Shown here: positions 7,629-16,133 of the stretch, piece after piece
Layout of the letters: each line of letters begins with the position of its first letter
Numbering within the stretch: position 1 is the stretch's first letter
The notes under the pieces: model-generated
What the model was told of the DNA's origin: nothing
Seen by the model: only the letters and a program-made list of their open reading frames with translations
Databases searched by the model: none
Assembly: GCA_049997955.1 (NCBI GenBank)
Contig: JAEBDY010000003.1
Location: 496,001 to 560,000, forward strand
DNA length: 64,000 nucleotides
Direction of reading: 5' to 3'
Source of the DNA: Umezawaea sp049997955
GTDB taxonomy: Bacteria > Actinomycetota > Actinomycetes > Mycobacteriales > Pseudonocardiaceae
Translations under genes and position numbers: made by a program

Positions 7629-8276
7629 ATGTCCGAGTCCCAATTCGCACGAACCCCCGACCCCCGGTTGGCCCGTCAGGTGCAGCCCGGCATCCCCGGC
7701 GCCGCCACGCCGTTCAGTCGGACGGTCAGTGCCGAGATCACCCGCACCGCGCAGCAGCAGCAATACGGCTACCCGCCACCTCGTCGCCGCACCCCGGCCG
7801 AGGAAGCCGCGTTGTCCACCCTGCTGCGCACCCGCCAGCGCGCGCAGACGCCCCGGCCGGAGCCGTGGCTGCGCCAGACCCCGGAACCGGTCCCGGCCGC
7901 CGCTCCGCGCGGCGACGTGACCGAACTGCTCGCCGCCAGGCTCGTGCCCGCCGCGCTGTGGAACCTGGTCGAACCGCTCGTCCCGCCGGTCAAGATCCGG
8001 CGCCAGGGCGGTGGACGCAGCCGCGTCTCCGACCGCGCCATCTTCACCGCGATCGTGTTCGTCCTGACCAGCGGATGCGCGTGGCGACACCTGCCGTCCA
8101 GCTTCGGCGTCACGGTCCCGACCGTGCACCGCCGATTCCAGGAGTGGACCGACGCAGGCCTGTGGCTGCGCCTGCGCCGAGCCGCCGCGGACCGCCAGAC
8201 GGCGGGCGAGGAGAACGAGTGGATCCACGCGGTCCTGGAGGCGGCCGAGCGCCGCGGAACGAAGACGGGCTCCTGA
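7629..8276 (+). CDS. IS5-type transposase N-domain protein lacking catalytic domain
   Basis: 215-residue protein. Residues ~100-195 match the N-terminal DUF4096 DNA-binding region of IS5-family transposases (LWNLVEPLVPP, GGRSRVSDRAIFTAIVFVL, GCAWRHLPSSFGV, VHRRFQEWTDAGLW). The DDE catalytic half is absent; the chain ends normally 25 residues later. The first ~100 residues are a Pro/Gln/Arg-rich extension not found in the transposase. A good ribosome site (GGAGGACCAG) precedes the ATG, and no terminal inverted repeats or downstream transposase fragment are seen. This looks like a domesticated DNA-binding protein rather than a decaying insertion sequence. Confidence 0.7.
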   Translation: MSESQFARTPDPRLARQVQPGIPGAATPFSRTVSAEITRTAQQQQYGYPPPRRRTPAEEAALSTLLRTRQRAQTPRPEPWLRQTPEPVPAAAPRGDVTELLAARLVPAALWNLVEPLVPPVKIRRQGGGRSRVSDRAIFTAIVFVLTSGCAWRHLPSSFGVTVPTVHRRFQEWTDAGLWLRLRRAAADRQTAGEENEWIHAVLEAAERRGTKTGS

Positions 8277-8279
8277 CCG

Positions 8280-8350
8280 TCGGATGAACGTGGAGGCCGG
8301 TCCGGTCCGCCGAGCACTGAACCGGACCGAGCCCCACCACGTTCATCCGA
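8280..8350. repeat. 71-base nested hairpin between two small genes
   Basis: Outer arms TCGGATGAACGTGG (8280-8293) and CCACGTTCATCCGA (8337-8350) are perfectly complementary over 14 bp. Inside, GGTCCGGT pairs with ACCGGACC. It begins 4 bases after the IS5-like stop and ends 23 bases before the next ATG, so it could terminate the first transcript or form a leader for the second. Confidence 0.75.
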
Positions 8351-8373
8351 GTAGGACCCCAGGAGGAACCGCC

Positions 8374-8637
8374 ATGACGACCGACCCGCCGCTCTCGCAC
8401 CGCGCGCTCGCGCTGCTCCGCGCCACCGCCGCGGGCCGCGTCGAGCTGACCTGCAGCAGCGAACCCGACTTCCGGGTCGACGAGCTCGCCTGCTGCGACC
8501 AGCCCGCCGCCCGCCTGCTCGTCCACGCGGGCTTCATCCAGCCCGCCGTGACCGCACCCCCCGGCCACTGGGTCCCCGCCCACCTCAGCCCCGCGGGCAC
8601 CGAGGTCCTCGCCCTGGACACCTCAGCGGCTGCCTGA
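8374..8637 (+). CDS. Small hypothetical protein, possible winged-helix fold
   Basis: 87-residue protein of unknown function. The ATG at 8374 was chosen because AGGAGG sits 7 bases upstream; an upstream ATG at 8284 would read through the hairpin. The pattern HRALALLRATAAGRV through VHAGFIQ to HLSPAGTEVLA (helices, then a beta-hairpin ending in LSPAG) resembles small winged-helix domains, and three Cys residues fall in the first half (TCSSE, ELACCD). It follows the IS5-like gene on the same strand and may be co-expressed with it. Confidence 0.6.
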   Translation: MTTDPPLSHRALALLRATAAGRVELTCSSEPDFRVDELACCDQPAARLLVHAGFIQPAVTAPPGHWVPAHLSPAGTEVLALDTSAAA

Positions 8638-8684
8638 CCCACTCCCGCGCCGGGCTGACGCCTCTTGCGCGGTGCGCTTCCGGT

Positions 8685-9857
8685 CTACGTGTGCAGCCCG
8701 TGCTGGTACTTCGGGAACCGGACGCTGATCTTCGTGCCCAGTCCCTGGGCCGTCTCCACGACGAGGCCGTAGTCGTCGCCGTAGAAGCGGCGCAGCCGTT
8801 CGTCGATGTTCCCCAGCCCTATCCCGGCGGTCTCGTCCACCTGCCCCGCCAACGTCCGCCGCAGCGCCTCCGGGTCCATGCCGATGCCGTCGTCCTCGAT
8901 GGTGATGTGCGCTTCGGCGCCCGCGTCGGCGGCGAGGATCTGGATGTGGCCCGGCTCGACCTTCCCCTCCATGCCGTGCCGCACGGCGTTCTCCACGAGC
9001 GGTTGCAGGCACAGGAACGGCACGGTCACGGACAGCACCTCGGGCGCGATCTGCAGCGTCACGGTCAGCCGCTCGCCGAACCTGGCCCGCTCCAGCGCCA
9101 GGTACTGGTCGATGGACTTCAGCTCCTCCGCCAGCGTGGTGAAGTCGCCGTGCCGCCGGAACGAGTACCGGGTGAAGTCGGCGAAGTCGAGCAGCAGCGT
9201 CCTGGCGCGCTCGGGGTTCGTCCGCACGTACGACGCGATGGCGCTGAGCGAGTTGTAGATGAAGTGCGGCGAGATCTGCGCCCGCAGCGCCCGCACCTCG
9301 GCCTCGACGAGCCGGGTGCGCGAGCGGTCCAGCTCGGCCAGCTCCAACTGGCCCGACGCCCAGCGCGCGACCTCGTTCGTCGCCCGCACGAGCCCGGCGG
9401 ACGCCTCCCGGCTGTACGCGGCGAGCACCCCGACGACGTGGCCCTCGACGGTCAGCGGGGCGACGACGGCGATCTGCACCGGGCAGTCGGGCAGCGTGCA
9501 GCCGATGTCGAACGCACGGGTGCGGCCGGTGCTGAACACCTCCTGCGCGAGCCGCATGGCGTCGCCGGAGTGGTGGGCGCCGAGCCCTTCCCAGGCGACG
9601 ACCTCGACCTCGTCGGTCAACGCGAGCGCGGGGGTGTCGAGCAGCGTGCGCAGGTGGCGGGCGGACTTCTTGGCCGCCTCGGGGACCAGCCCGGCGCGCA
9701 GCGGGGGAGCGGCGGACCACGCGGTGTGCAGCGTCTCGAACGTGATCCGCTGGGCCTCGGTCAGGAAGTCCTGCCGCGGACCCGACCCCCGCCACAGCAC
9801 GAACACGATCGCCGCCCCGACCAGGAGGATCGCTCCCACCGCCATCAACCCGGTCAC
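8685..9857 (-). CDS. LytS-type sensor histidine kinase with GAF domain
   Basis: 390-residue sensor kinase. An N-terminal membrane segment (~residues 4-21) is followed by a GAF-like sensing domain (~45-170), then the His_kinase family motif QISPHFIYNSLSAI with the phospho-accepting His, and a HATPase domain (LVENAVRHGM, IEDDGIGMD, GIGLGNIDERLRR). The GTG start at 9857 overlaps the symporter stop (GTGA). It is the last gene of a four-gene operon with a LytTR regulator, a DUF485 protein and an SLC5-type symporter, so it probably senses or reports uptake of the transported carboxylate. Confidence 0.92.
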   Translation of the reverse strand: MTGLMAVGAILLVGAAIVFVLWRGSGPRQDFLTEAQRITFETLHTAWSAAPPLRAGLVPEAAKKSARHLRTLLDTPALALTDEVEVVAWEGLGAHHSGDAMRLAQEVFSTGRTRAFDIGCTLPDCPVQIAVVAPLTVEGHVVGVLAAYSREASAGLVRATNEVARWASGQLELAELDRSRTRLVEAEVRALRAQISPHFIYNSLSAIASYVRTNPERARTLLLDFADFTRYSFRRHGDFTTLAEELKSIDQYLALERARFGERLTVTLQIAPEVLSVTVPFLCLQPLVENAVRHGMEGKVEPGHIQILAADAGAEAHITIEDDGIGMDPEALRRTLAGQVDETAGIGLGNIDERLRRFYGDDYGLVVETAQGLGTKISVRFPKYQHGLHT

Positions 9858-11611
9858 GTCTCGCCCCTCCGGCGGGTCTCGCTCAAGGACGGTTCCTCGT
9901 TCGTCTCCAGCCCGAGGTTCTCGGGCGCGTGCAGGCGGACCATGACCCGGTTGACGTTCTCCGGCACCCTGCCGGGGGTCATCAGCGACACCGCGTACAT
10001 CACGACGAAGCCCAGCGGCACGGTCCACGCGGCGGGGCGGGACAGGAACACGTGGTACCACTGGTCGTTGGTGCGGGCGCTGATCGTGATGATCCCCGCC
10101 GCCAGCGCGGGCAGCCCGCCCGCGAGCATCCCGGCGACCGCGCCGACCGTGGTGATGCGCGTGCTCCAGATCCCCAGCAGCAGCAACGGGCACAGCGACG
10201 ACGCCGCCACGGCGAACGCCAGCCCGACCATGTCCGCGACCGGGATCCCGGTCACCAGCACGGTCATCGCCAATGGCACCAGCGCCGCGAGCCCCGCGGA
10301 GATCCGGAAGCCGCGCACGCCGCGCATCTTCAGCACGTCCTGGCTCAGCACGCCCGCGAGCGACACCATCAGCCCGGACGACGTGGACAGGAACGCGGCG
10401 AACGCGCCACCGGCGACCAGCGCGCCGAGCAGCTGCCCGCCGAGGCCCTCGATCATCCGGCTGGGCAGCACCAGCACCACCGCGTCGGTGTCCCCGGTCA
10501 GCAGCAGCTCCGGCGTGTAGAGCCTGCCGAGCACGCCGTAGAGCGGCGGCATCAGGTAGAAGATCCCCAGCAGCCCCAGCACGATCAGCGTCGTGCGGCG
10601 CGCGGCCCGGCCGTTCGGGTTGGTGTAGAAGCGGACGATCACGTGCGGCAGCCCCATGGTGCCCAGGAACGTCGCCAGGATCAGCGAGTACACCGCGTAC
10701 AGCGGGAACTCGCCGCCCTCGGACATCGGCAGCGCCCAGTTCGCGTTCGTGGTGTGCGGCAACGACTCCAGGTGCGGCACGGTCGCGCCCGCCGGGAACT
10801 CGAACACGCTGCCGGAGGCGATGGTGTGCTCGCCCGCCGTCAGCACGAGGCCCTCGCCCTCGACGTGGATCCCGTCCAGCAGCCCGCGTCCGGAGAAGGT
10901 GACGGCGTCGTCGGCGTGGATCACCGTCGCGGTGTCGAAGGAGACCGACGTCTCCTCGCGGAACACCGGGTAGTCCGGGCCGTTGATCCGCTGGCCGCCG
11001 TGCGCCTGCCACGCCAGCAGCAGGAACACCACCGGCACGGCGATGGCCGTCAGCTTCAGCCAGTACTGGAACGCCTGCACGAACGTGATGCTGCGCATCC
11101 CGCCGGAGACCACGTTCACCGTCACCACGACCGCGACGACCAGCCCGCCGAGCCATTCCGGCGCGCCGGTGACCGTGTGCAGCGTCAGGCCCGCTCCCTT
11201 GAACTGGGGCAGCAGGTACAGCCACGCGATGGCGATCGCGAGGCCGCTCGCCACCCGGCGCACCGCCTGCGAGCCGAACCGGGCCTCGGCGAAGTCCGGC
11301 AGCGTGTACGCGCCCGACCGCCGCAGCGGGGCCGCGACCAGCGTCAGCAGCACGAGGTAGCCCGCGGTGTAGCCGACCGGGAACCACAGCATGTCCGGTC
11401 CGTGGGCGAAGATCAGCCCCGCGATGCCGACGAACGAGGCCGCGGACAGGTACTCGCCGCCTATCGCGGACGCGTTCCACCACGGCGACACCGTGCGCGA
11501 GGCGACGTAGAAGTCCGACGTGGTGCGCGAGATCCGCAGCCCGTACGCGCCGACCAGCATCGTGCCCAGCGCGACCACCAGCACGGCGACGACACCGTGG
11601 GTGTTGTTCAC
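9854..11611 (-). CDS. Sodium:monocarboxylate symporter (SSS family, ActP/MctC-like)
   Basis: 585-residue inner-membrane symporter of the SSS/SLC5 family, with about 13 hydrophobic segments and the motifs DFYVASRTVSPWWNASAIGGEYLSAASF at the first helices and GGMRSITFVQAFQYW in the middle. Relatives take up acetate, pyruvate or propionate with sodium. The GTG start at 11611 overlaps the DUF485 stop. The preceding DUF485 protein is its usual partner. A soluble-looking insert of ~110 residues (TGNT-type loops around EETSVSFDTATVIHADDAV) lies between helices in the middle. Confidence 0.92.
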   Translation of the reverse strand: MNNTHGVVAVLVVALGTMLVGAYGLRISRTTSDFYVASRTVSPWWNASAIGGEYLSAASFVGIAGLIFAHGPDMLWFPVGYTAGYLVLLTLVAAPLRRSGAYTLPDFAEARFGSQAVRRVASGLAIAIAWLYLLPQFKGAGLTLHTVTGAPEWLGGLVVAVVVTVNVVSGGMRSITFVQAFQYWLKLTAIAVPVVFLLLAWQAHGGQRINGPDYPVFREETSVSFDTATVIHADDAVTFSGRGLLDGIHVEGEGLVLTAGEHTIASGSVFEFPAGATVPHLESLPHTTNANWALPMSEGGEFPLYAVYSLILATFLGTMGLPHVIVRFYTNPNGRAARRTTLIVLGLLGIFYLMPPLYGVLGRLYTPELLLTGDTDAVVLVLPSRMIEGLGGQLLGALVAGGAFAAFLSTSSGLMVSLAGVLSQDVLKMRGVRGFRISAGLAALVPLAMTVLVTGIPVADMVGLAFAVAASSLCPLLLLGIWSTRITTVGAVAGMLAGGLPALAAGIITISARTNDQWYHVFLSRPAAWTVPLGFVVMYAVSLMTPGRVPENVNRVMVRLHAPENLGLETNEEPSLSETRRRGET

Positions 11612-11991
11612 GACCGCTCGACCAGCTCGGCGAACTCGCGTTCGCTCCGCTCGGCCTGCCGCACGTAGAACCAGCCCGCCAGCACGAACACCGGGAACAC
11701 CACCACCCCGAGCAGCACCCACGTCAGCCCGATGCCGAACACCTGGGTGCGCGCCACCGACGGCGCGAACGTGAACACCAGCGGCAGCGTCGCCAGCCCT
11801 CCCGCCACCAGGCCGACGACCAGCAGCCCCAGCGTGCGCTGGGTGCGGATCAGCGACCGCATGTACAGCGCGCCCAGCTGGCTCTGCTCGGTGATCTCCC
11901 GCGACGTCGGGTACGGCCGCCGGGGGCGGGGGGCGCCGGTCCGGGGGCTCGTCACCACCACGCGCTGCGTCGGCGGCTGCTCGGGCGTCAC
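11608..11991 (-). CDS. DUF485-like small membrane protein
   Basis: 127-residue membrane protein with two transmembrane segments (LGLLVVGLVAGGLATLPLVF and IGLTWVLLGVVVFPVFVLAG) and charged ends. It corresponds to the small partner encoded before acetate-type symporters (YjcH/DUF485 class). Its GTG start overlaps the regulator stop and its own stop overlaps the symporter start, both as GTGA, so symporter synthesis is coupled to it. Confidence 0.82.
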   Translation of the reverse strand: MTPEQPPTQRVVVTSPRTGAPRPRRPYPTSREITEQSQLGALYMRSLIRTQRTLGLLVVGLVAGGLATLPLVFTFAPSVARTQVFGIGLTWVLLGVVVFPVFVLAGWFYVRQAERSEREFAELVERS

Positions 11992-12914
11992 GTGGCCTGC
12001 CGGTTCCGCACGCTCTCGTCGGTGGTCTGGTTCTGCACGACCGGCCGCGCGCGCCGCACCAGCAGCTGCCGCAGGTGCCGGGCGTGGCGGCGGCTGACCG
12101 GGAGCACCGCCCCGCCGATGTTGACGCTCAGGTGCCCCTCCTCCAGTCGCAGCTCGTCGACGTGGCTCAGCGACACCAGGTGGCTGCGGTGGATCCGCAC
12201 GAACCCGGCCGACCGCCAGCGCTCCTCCAGCCCGTTCAGCGCCGCGCGGACCAGACCGCTGCCGGTCGCGGTGTGCAGGCGCGCGTAGTCGCCGTGCGCC
12301 TCGACGTAGCGGATGTCGGCGAGCCGGATGAACCGGGTGATCCCGCCCAGCTCGACCGGGATCACCTCCTCGCCCACCTCGGGCTGCGGCGGCGTGGCCT
12401 GCTGGGCCTGCGGCTCGGCGACGGACTTCACGTCCAGCACCTCGTGCACGATCCGGTGCACCGACTCGGCCAGCCGCTCCGCCCGCACCGGCTTGAGCAG
12501 GTAGTCGAGGGCCTTCAGCTCGAACGCCTCGACGGCGGGCTCCTGGTGCGCGGTCACGAACACGATGGGCGGCGGCTGCGCGAACCGCGACAGCACCCGC
12601 GCCAGGTCCAGCCCGTCCAGGCCGGGCATCCGGATGTCCAGGAACACCGCGTCCACCGGCTGGCCCGCGTCCATGGCGCGGTGCAGCCCGCGCAGGGCCG
12701 TGGTCGCGTCGGTGACGCCCTCGACGTGCGCGATGCGCGGATCGGAGCGCAGGAGGTACACCAGGTCCTCCAGCGCGGGCGGCTCGTCGTCGACCGCGAG
12801 CACGCGCAACGTCCGTTCGAGAGCGCCTCGGCGCTCGGGCCCCTCGCAGAGGGGACAGGGCAGGCCTGCGGTCATGTCGGATCGAGTCCAATGCTGTGAA
12901 CGGCCGATCTCCAC
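11988..12914 (-). CDS. LytTR-family response regulator
   Basis: DNA-binding response regulator. A CheY-like receiver (from LRVLAVDDEPPALEDL; phospho-Asp in VFLDIRMPG; Lys in YLLKPVRAE) is joined by a Gln/Pro linker to a LytTR domain (VEAHGDYARLHT, FVRIHRSHLVSL, LPVSRRHARHLRQLL). The first possible start is GTG at 12914, and an ATG at 12875 would remove 13 residues; neither has a clear ribosome site. The N-terminal CPLCEG is unusual. It heads an operon with the symporter and the cognate LytS kinase and probably activates that operon. Confidence 0.9.
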   Translation of the reverse strand: MEIGRSQHWTRSDMTAGLPCPLCEGPERRGALERTLRVLAVDDEPPALEDLVYLLRSDPRIAHVEGVTDATTALRGLHRAMDAGQPVDAVFLDIRMPGLDGLDLARVLSRFAQPPPIVFVTAHQEPAVEAFELKALDYLLKPVRAERLAESVHRIVHEVLDVKSVAEPQAQQATPPQPEVGEEVIPVELGGITRFIRLADIRYVEAHGDYARLHTATGSGLVRAALNGLEERWRSAGFVRIHRSHLVSLSHVDELRLEEGHLSVNIGGAVLPVSRRHARHLRQLLVRRARPVVQNQTTDESVRNRQAT

Positions 12915-12991
12915 GGCGACGGGGGATTAGACCATCAGCTGGACATCGTCGCCCGTCGAGGGGTCGGGAGCAAGTGCGCGCCCGGCGTTCG

Positions 12992-13297
12992 TCAGCCCGC
13001 GATGCGACGGGTCCGGTGGTCCGCGACCCTGGGGTGCGCGGCGAGCGCGTCCCCGAGCGTGATCTCCAGCTCGACGAACGACTCCTCGGCGCGGCGGGCG
13101 GCGACGAGCACCGACGACGCGGCGGCCGGGCCGACCAGGCGGCGCGTCGGGTCGGTCAGCGATTCGAGGACCTCCGACCACTGGTTCGACAACTTCGTCA
13201 AACCCTCCAGCGCTGCCACGAGTTCACCCGTTGTCGTGGGTGGCTCGGCGGCTATCCGGGCGAGATGGTCACCCAGTGCTCCCAAGTCGGCGTTCAT
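12992..13297 (-). CDS. Small hypothetical helical protein
   Basis: 101-residue protein with no recognised domain. It is predicted mostly helical and amphipathic (LGALGDHLARIAAE, LVAALEGLTKLSNQWSEVLESL, VLVAARRAEESFVELEITLGDAL), similar in style to WXG100-like or PE-like coil proteins but without their motif. ATG at 13297 is preferred because GGGGGTGA lies just upstream; a longer frame reaches 13360. It stands alone between the regulator operon and the AfsR-like gene. Confidence 0.6.
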   Translation of the reverse strand: MNADLGALGDHLARIAAEPPTTTGELVAALEGLTKLSNQWSEVLESLTDPTRRLVGPAAASSVLVAARRAEESFVELEITLGDALAAHPRVADHRTRRIAG

Positions 13298-13438
13298 CGT
13301 CACCCCCAATGCGACAGTCAGGTACCCCAGGATATTGCTCCAGCCCAGCGAAATGGTCAACCAGGTCTCAATTGGCTGCTGTTTTCACTGGTCAACGGCA
13401 GAAGGAATGGTACCTGCAAAGCCTTTCCACAACCATTC

Positions 13439-16073
13439 CTACGTACCCGTGAGCTGTGTCACCAGCAATCTGACAACCATTTCACCGGCGTGGACCTCGA
13501 ATAATCCGAAGCCGGCCTCGACCGCCATGTCCAAGGCCATCCGCGAGTGGTCTAGTGCCTGTGCGTATTCGTTCGCGCGCAGGTGTGCCTCCGCCGTGCC
13601 GAGGTGCGCTCGAACGGCCCCGTAGCGGTACTCACTCGCAGTCGCCAGCTCCAGCGCCCTCCGGTACGCCGCCACGGCGCGCGCCTGGTCGCCCGAGCGT
13701 CCCGGCACCAGTCCCCTGGCGCTGTGGACCTCGGATTCGACGCGGCTGGTGCTCCCCAGCTCCCGCACCATCCCCATCGCCCGGTCCACCGCCGCCGCGG
13801 CCTCCTCGTGATCACCCGATCGGCTCAGCGCCGTCGCCGGGTGGGAGAGCCCCTCGGTCAGGTGGTGCCGCGACCCCGTCCGGTCCCACTGCCCGACCGC
13901 CCGCCGCAGCAGCCCGACCGCGGTCCCGTGCTCGCCGCGGGCCGTGTGGCACTGGGCCAGCAGGCAGGTCGCGGACGCCTCGATGTTCGTCCCCACCTCC
14001 GCGCGGGCCGGCTCGACCGCTTCCGCGAGGTGGCCGAACGCCCCGTCCACGTCACCCCTCATCAGCGCGATCGACCCGAGGCCGGTGAGCGCCGAGATCC
14101 GCGTGTGCGGCAGCGCTCCCGGCCCGTCGCCCAGCACCAGCAGCCGTTCGAACGACGCCACCGCCGCCGGGAACTCGCTCAGCTCCATCGCCGGCACCCC
14201 GCGCACCCCGACCACCAAGCCACGCCGCCTCGCCCGCGTCCTCGTCGGCGACCTCCAGGTGCTCCAGCGCGGTCCGCGGGTTGCCCAGGTTCCGGTGCTC
14301 GCAGGCCAGCCACACCAGCATCCGCGTCTCCGCGGCCCGGTCGCCGTCGGCTCGCGCCGCGGCCGGCGCCGCGCCGATCGCGCCCAGGAACTCCACGTGG
14401 TGCCCGTGCGTGCCGAGGTACCCGCCCATCCCGTTCACCAGTTGCCACGCCACCGGCCGAGGCCCGACCCGCGCGCAGTGCTCCGCCGCCGCGAACAGGC
14501 TCGGGCGCTCGGCGTCCAGCCACGCCAGCGCCGCCGCCTCGTCCGGCAGCAGGTGCGGAGCGGGCGGCCGCGGCACGCCCAGCTCCGGGTACAGCAGGGA
14601 CGCCACCTCGTTCGCCGTGCGCAGGTACCAGTCGAGCAGCCGTCCGACCGCGTCGCCGGGGTCCGCCCTGCGCGCCTGCTCCGCCGCGTAGTCCCGCAGC
14701 AGGTCGTGCAGCCCGATCCGGCCCGCCTCCGACCGCTGCACCAGGTTCGCCGTCACCAGCTCCTCGACCAGCACCCCGGCGTCCGCGCCGAGCAGCGCCG
14801 ACGCCCCGTGCACGCTCACGTCCGGCCCCGGCGCCAGCCCCAGCAGCCGGAACAGCTCGGCGGCCTCCGGGCGCAGCGTGGCGTAGGACAGGTCGAACGC
14901 CCGCCGGACCGCGGCCGAGTCGTCGTTCTCGACCGCCAGCGCCGACAGCCGGTCACCCTCCCGCAGCTCGGCGACGTACCCCTCGACGTCCCCGACGCCG
15001 ACCAGGTTGCCCAGCGCGATCCGCAGCGCCAGCGGGAGACAACCGCACAGCCGCGCCAACTCCGCCACGACCCGGTCGTCCGCGTCGACCCCCAGCGTGC
15101 GCGCCAGCAGCTCCCGCGCGTCCCGCTCGGCCAGCACGGCGAGCCGCACCACCGCCGCGCCCGCGATCCGCAGCTCGCCGCGGCTGGTGATCAGCACGCC
15201 GCTGCCGGGCTCGTCGGGCAGCAGCGGCAGCACCTGGTCGGCCGACGCCGCGTTGTCCAGGATCACCAGCACCCGCCGCCCCCGCAGCAGGCTCCGGTAC
15301 GCCGCGACCAGCCCGGCCTCGTCCAGCGGGACGTGGTCCACCCGCACCCCGAGCGCGCGCAGGAACCGCGCCAGCACGGACGCGGTGGACAGCGCCGGGG
15401 AGGGGGAGCAGCCGCGCAGGTCCACGTGCAGCTGGCCATCGGGGAACCGGGACCGCAGCGAGTGGCCGGCGCGGATCGCGAACGCCGTCTTCCCGACCCC
15501 TGGCGGTCCGCTGACCACGACGGCGGACCGACCGGCGTGGCCCAGCAGCTCCGACACCCGCGCCAGCTCCGCCGCCCGCCCCACGAAGTGCCCCACCGGC
15601 GCGGGCAGCTGCGACACCGGCGTCCACGGGGGAGCGGGCCGCAGTGCCGCCAAGGCCCGCCGCCGCTCCTCCTCCAGCCGGTCGACGGGCAGCCACGTCG
15701 TGTCCACGTCCGCCAGCGCCGCTCCGCGCCAGCACGCCAGCGCCCGTTCGTGCTCCCCGTCGGCGACCAGCGCCCGGAACCGGTGCAGGTCCAGCGCGCC
15801 GTCGGGCACCACGATCCGGTACCCGGTCGGCGTGGTCTCGATCAGCCGCGGCTCGCCGAGCGCGCGCCGCAGCCGCATCACGTACACCGGCAACGTCCGC
15901 GCCGCCCGTGCCGGGGGCGACGAGCCCCACACGCAGCGGATCAGCTCGGCCGTGGACAGCGAGCCGTGCAGCAGCAGCGCGGCGAGCACCACCCGCTGCT
16001 TGGCCGCGCCGAGCCGGACGTCGACGCCGCCGCGGCGGACCACCAGCGGCCCGAGCACACCGAACTGGTCCAC
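13439..16073 (-). pseudogene. AfsR/SARP-type regulator, frameshifted and with shortened BTAD
   Basis: Reads as one large regulator broken by a frameshift. The N-terminal winged helix (~residues 1-95, from GTG at 16073) and a remnant of the transcriptional activation domain (~95-140) come first. The BTAD is short: after LEEERRRALAAL it jumps directly to a linker and the P-loop (PPGVGKTAF, LVILDN). NB-ARC continues to ~residue 620. Near 14216-14222 the frame moves; an extra G in CTTGGTGG would restore AWL-VVGVRG. The rest, to 13439, encodes ~255 residues of TPR-like helices. Together the parts give ~875 residues, normal for the family minus part of the BTAD. If the shift is real, the TPR domain is lost or made separately from TTG 14218. 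Confidence 0.75.
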
Positions 16074-16133
16074 CTGCGCCGTTCCTCCCGTTCGGACGTG
16101 CCGGAGCGACGCGCCCGAACGAGGCGGAAGTCG

